A stretch of DNA of 64,000 bases, from NCBI GenBank assembly GCA_946415315.1, contig CAMKRZ010000005.1:62001-126000 (forward strand), written 5' to 3'. Below, piece by piece: positions 62,905-64,000 of this stretch; the stretch's first letter is position 1; each line of letters starts with the position of its first letter. Origin of the DNA: an uncultured Lachnoclostridium sp. (GTDB lineage Bacteria; Bacillota; Clostridia; Lachnospirales; Lachnospiraceae). The translations under genes and the position numbers were made by a program. The notes under the pieces were generated by a model. The model did not search any database, was not told where the DNA came from, and saw only the letters and a list, made by a program, of their open reading frames with translations.

Positions 62905-64000
62905 ATGGCGGAGAGAAATCTGAATTTTGACGCGGTGATCGACCGCAGAAATACGAAGTGTCTGAAGTATGATTTTGCGAAGAAGCGGGGGTATCCGGAG
63001 GATGTGCTGCCGTTCTGGGTGGCGGACTTGGATTTTCCGACGAGTTCCTATATTGAGGATGCGCTTGCGGACCTTGCGCGCCACAACATTTACGGTTACA
63101 CGAACGTGCAGGACGGCGACGGCTTCTTCGAGGCGGTTGCAGGCTGGATGAAGCGGCACCACGGCTGGGAGGTGCAGTCGGAATGGCACGTGAAGACGCC
63201 CGGCGTGTGCTTTGCCATCGGGGCGGCGGTGCGCGGCCTGACGGAGCCCGGGGACGGCGTGATCATCCAGGAGCCGGTGTACTATCCCTTCGCGGATATC
63301 ATCAAAAAGAACGGCCGAAGACTCGTGGTGTCGGAACTTCTGCGGGATGAAAATGACCGCTATGTGATGAATTATGAGGATTTTGAGCGGCGGTTAGCTG
63401 CGGGCGGGGTCAAGCTTTTCATCCTTTGCAATCCGCACAACCCCGTGGGGCGTGCCTGGACAGCCGAGGAGTTGCGGCGTATCGGCGAGCTGTGCCGTCG
63501 CTACGGCGTGACGGTCTTCAGCGACGAGATTCATTCCGATTTTGTCTGGAAGGGAGAGCATCTGGTGTTCCAGGAGGTGGATGGGTCGTTCCGTGATTTT
63601 ACGATTACGGCAACTGCGCCAAGCAAGACCTTCAACCTGGCGGGGCTTCAGCAGTCCAACATTTTCATTCCGAACGAGAGCATCCGCAACCGGTTCCGGC
63701 TGGCGATCACACAGACCGGGTACGACGAGCCGAATGCGGCGGGCATTGCGGCTGCGCAGGCTGCGTATGAGCACGGGGACGAGTGGTATGCGGCTGCGCG
63801 GAAGTATATCCGCGGAAACTTGGATTTTCTCGCGGAATTTGTCTCGAAAGAGCTGCCCGGTGTGCAGGTCGCGGAGACGGAGGCCACCTATCTGGCGTGG
63901 CTTGATTTCCGCGAAACCGAACTGTGTCCTCAGGAACTCGACAATCTCATCGTAAACAAAGCGAAGCTTTGGCTCGACCGCGGAACCATGTTCGGCCGCG
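62905..64000 (+). CDS. MalY/PatB family C-S lyase aminotransferase, cut by window end
   Basis: Open for 365 codons to the end of the window, about 20-30 codons short of full family length. It is a class I/II PLP enzyme of the MalY/PatB type: VLPFWVADLDFPTS, YGYTNVQDGDGFFEAVAGWM, ILCNPHNPVGRAW, VFSDEIHSDFVW and the PLP lysine in TAPSKTFNLAGL. PatB and MalY are beta-C-S lyases that cleave cystathionine or S-substituted cysteines. TAAGGAGACAACAA sits before the ATG. It is the second C-S lyase of this operon. Confidence 0.93.
   Translation, partial: MAERNLNFDAVIDRRNTKCLKYDFAKKRGYPEDVLPFWVADLDFPTSSYIEDALADLARHNIYGYTNVQDGDGFFEAVAGWMKRHHGWEVQSEWHVKTPGVCFAIGAAVRGLTEPGDGVIIQEPVYYPFADIIKKNGRRLVVSELLRDENDRYVMNYEDFERRLAAGGVKLFILCNPHNPVGRAWTAEELRRIGELCRRYGVTVFSDEIHSDFVWKGEHLVFQEVDGSFRDFTITATAPSKTFNLAGLQQSNIFIPNESIRNRFRLAITQTGYDEPNAAGIAAAQAAYEHGDEWYAAARKYIRGNLDFLAEFVSKELPGVQVAETEATYLAWLDFRETELCPQELDNLIVNKAKLWLDRGTMFGR

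Overview
The window looks like a chromosome segment of a Gram-positive anaerobe of the Clostridia (Bacillota), most like the Lachnospiraceae and their relatives. The reasons are the very strong AGGAGG-type ribosome binding sites, near-consensus sigma-A promoters with 17-bp spacers, a type IV pilus cluster without a secretin or other outer-membrane part, a TagF/TagG/TagH-like polymer export set, an anaerobic-type Fe-S/FrhB protein, and no lipopolysaccharide genes. The taxonomic call is an inference. I saw no rRNA, tRNA, CRISPR array, transposase or phage gene.

Layout. (1) 1-4024: envelope-glycan genes (a polyprenyl-phosphate sugar transferase and two GT2 glycosyltransferases) with a degenerate 53-bp tandem repeat at 1653-1970. 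(2) 4025-4756: an AT-rich regulatory region with two promoters and several palindromes. (3) 4757-19521: a complete Gram-positive type IV pilus cluster: pilB, pilT, pilC, two pilins, pilD, a fused pilM-pilN, pilO, four minor-pilin-type proteins (one GspK/PilX-like), and a Pro/Thr-linker pilin with its own promoter. (4) 19617-24923: a beta-CASP nuclease, an O-antigen ligase/polymerase-like protein and a sugar transferase fused to DUF4422. (5) 25001-37057: a more AT-rich glycan cassette with glycosyltransferases, a GT2-TagF fusion, a Wzm/Wzt (TagGH) exporter, an FrhB-pyruvyltransferase fusion and an MBOAT/AlgX-like O-acylation pair. (6) 37230-48665: a lipoprotein, a flippase-like membrane protein, release factor 3, an STT3/PglB-type oligosaccharyltransferase, a MATE transporter and a GH51 arabinofuranosidase. 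(7) 49089-53768: a papain-like secreted peptidase with a membrane partner, an ECF sigma/anti-sigma-like pair and a YD-repeat exported protein. (8) 54091-64000: a LysR regulator followed by a sulfur amino acid operon: glutathionyl-hydroquinone-reductase-like protein, amino acid ABC transporter, double GNAT, M20 peptidase, gamma-lyase and MalY/PatB C-S lyase, the last cut by the window end.

How it fits together. Regions 1-5 build surface structures (pili and exported polymers). The STT3-like enzyme carries every visible hallmark of an N-glycosylating oligosaccharyltransferase, and the main pilin is unusually rich in N-X-T sequons, so pilus N-glycosylation is a testable idea. The sulfur operon is preceded by a LysR box (GATAA-N7-TTATC), a 35-codon leader ORF rich in Met and Cys codons, and mutually exclusive antiterminator/terminator stems: a likely ribosome-mediated attenuator sensing sulfur amino acid supply. 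The oligosaccharyltransferase and the Met/Cys leader are the two most interesting things here.
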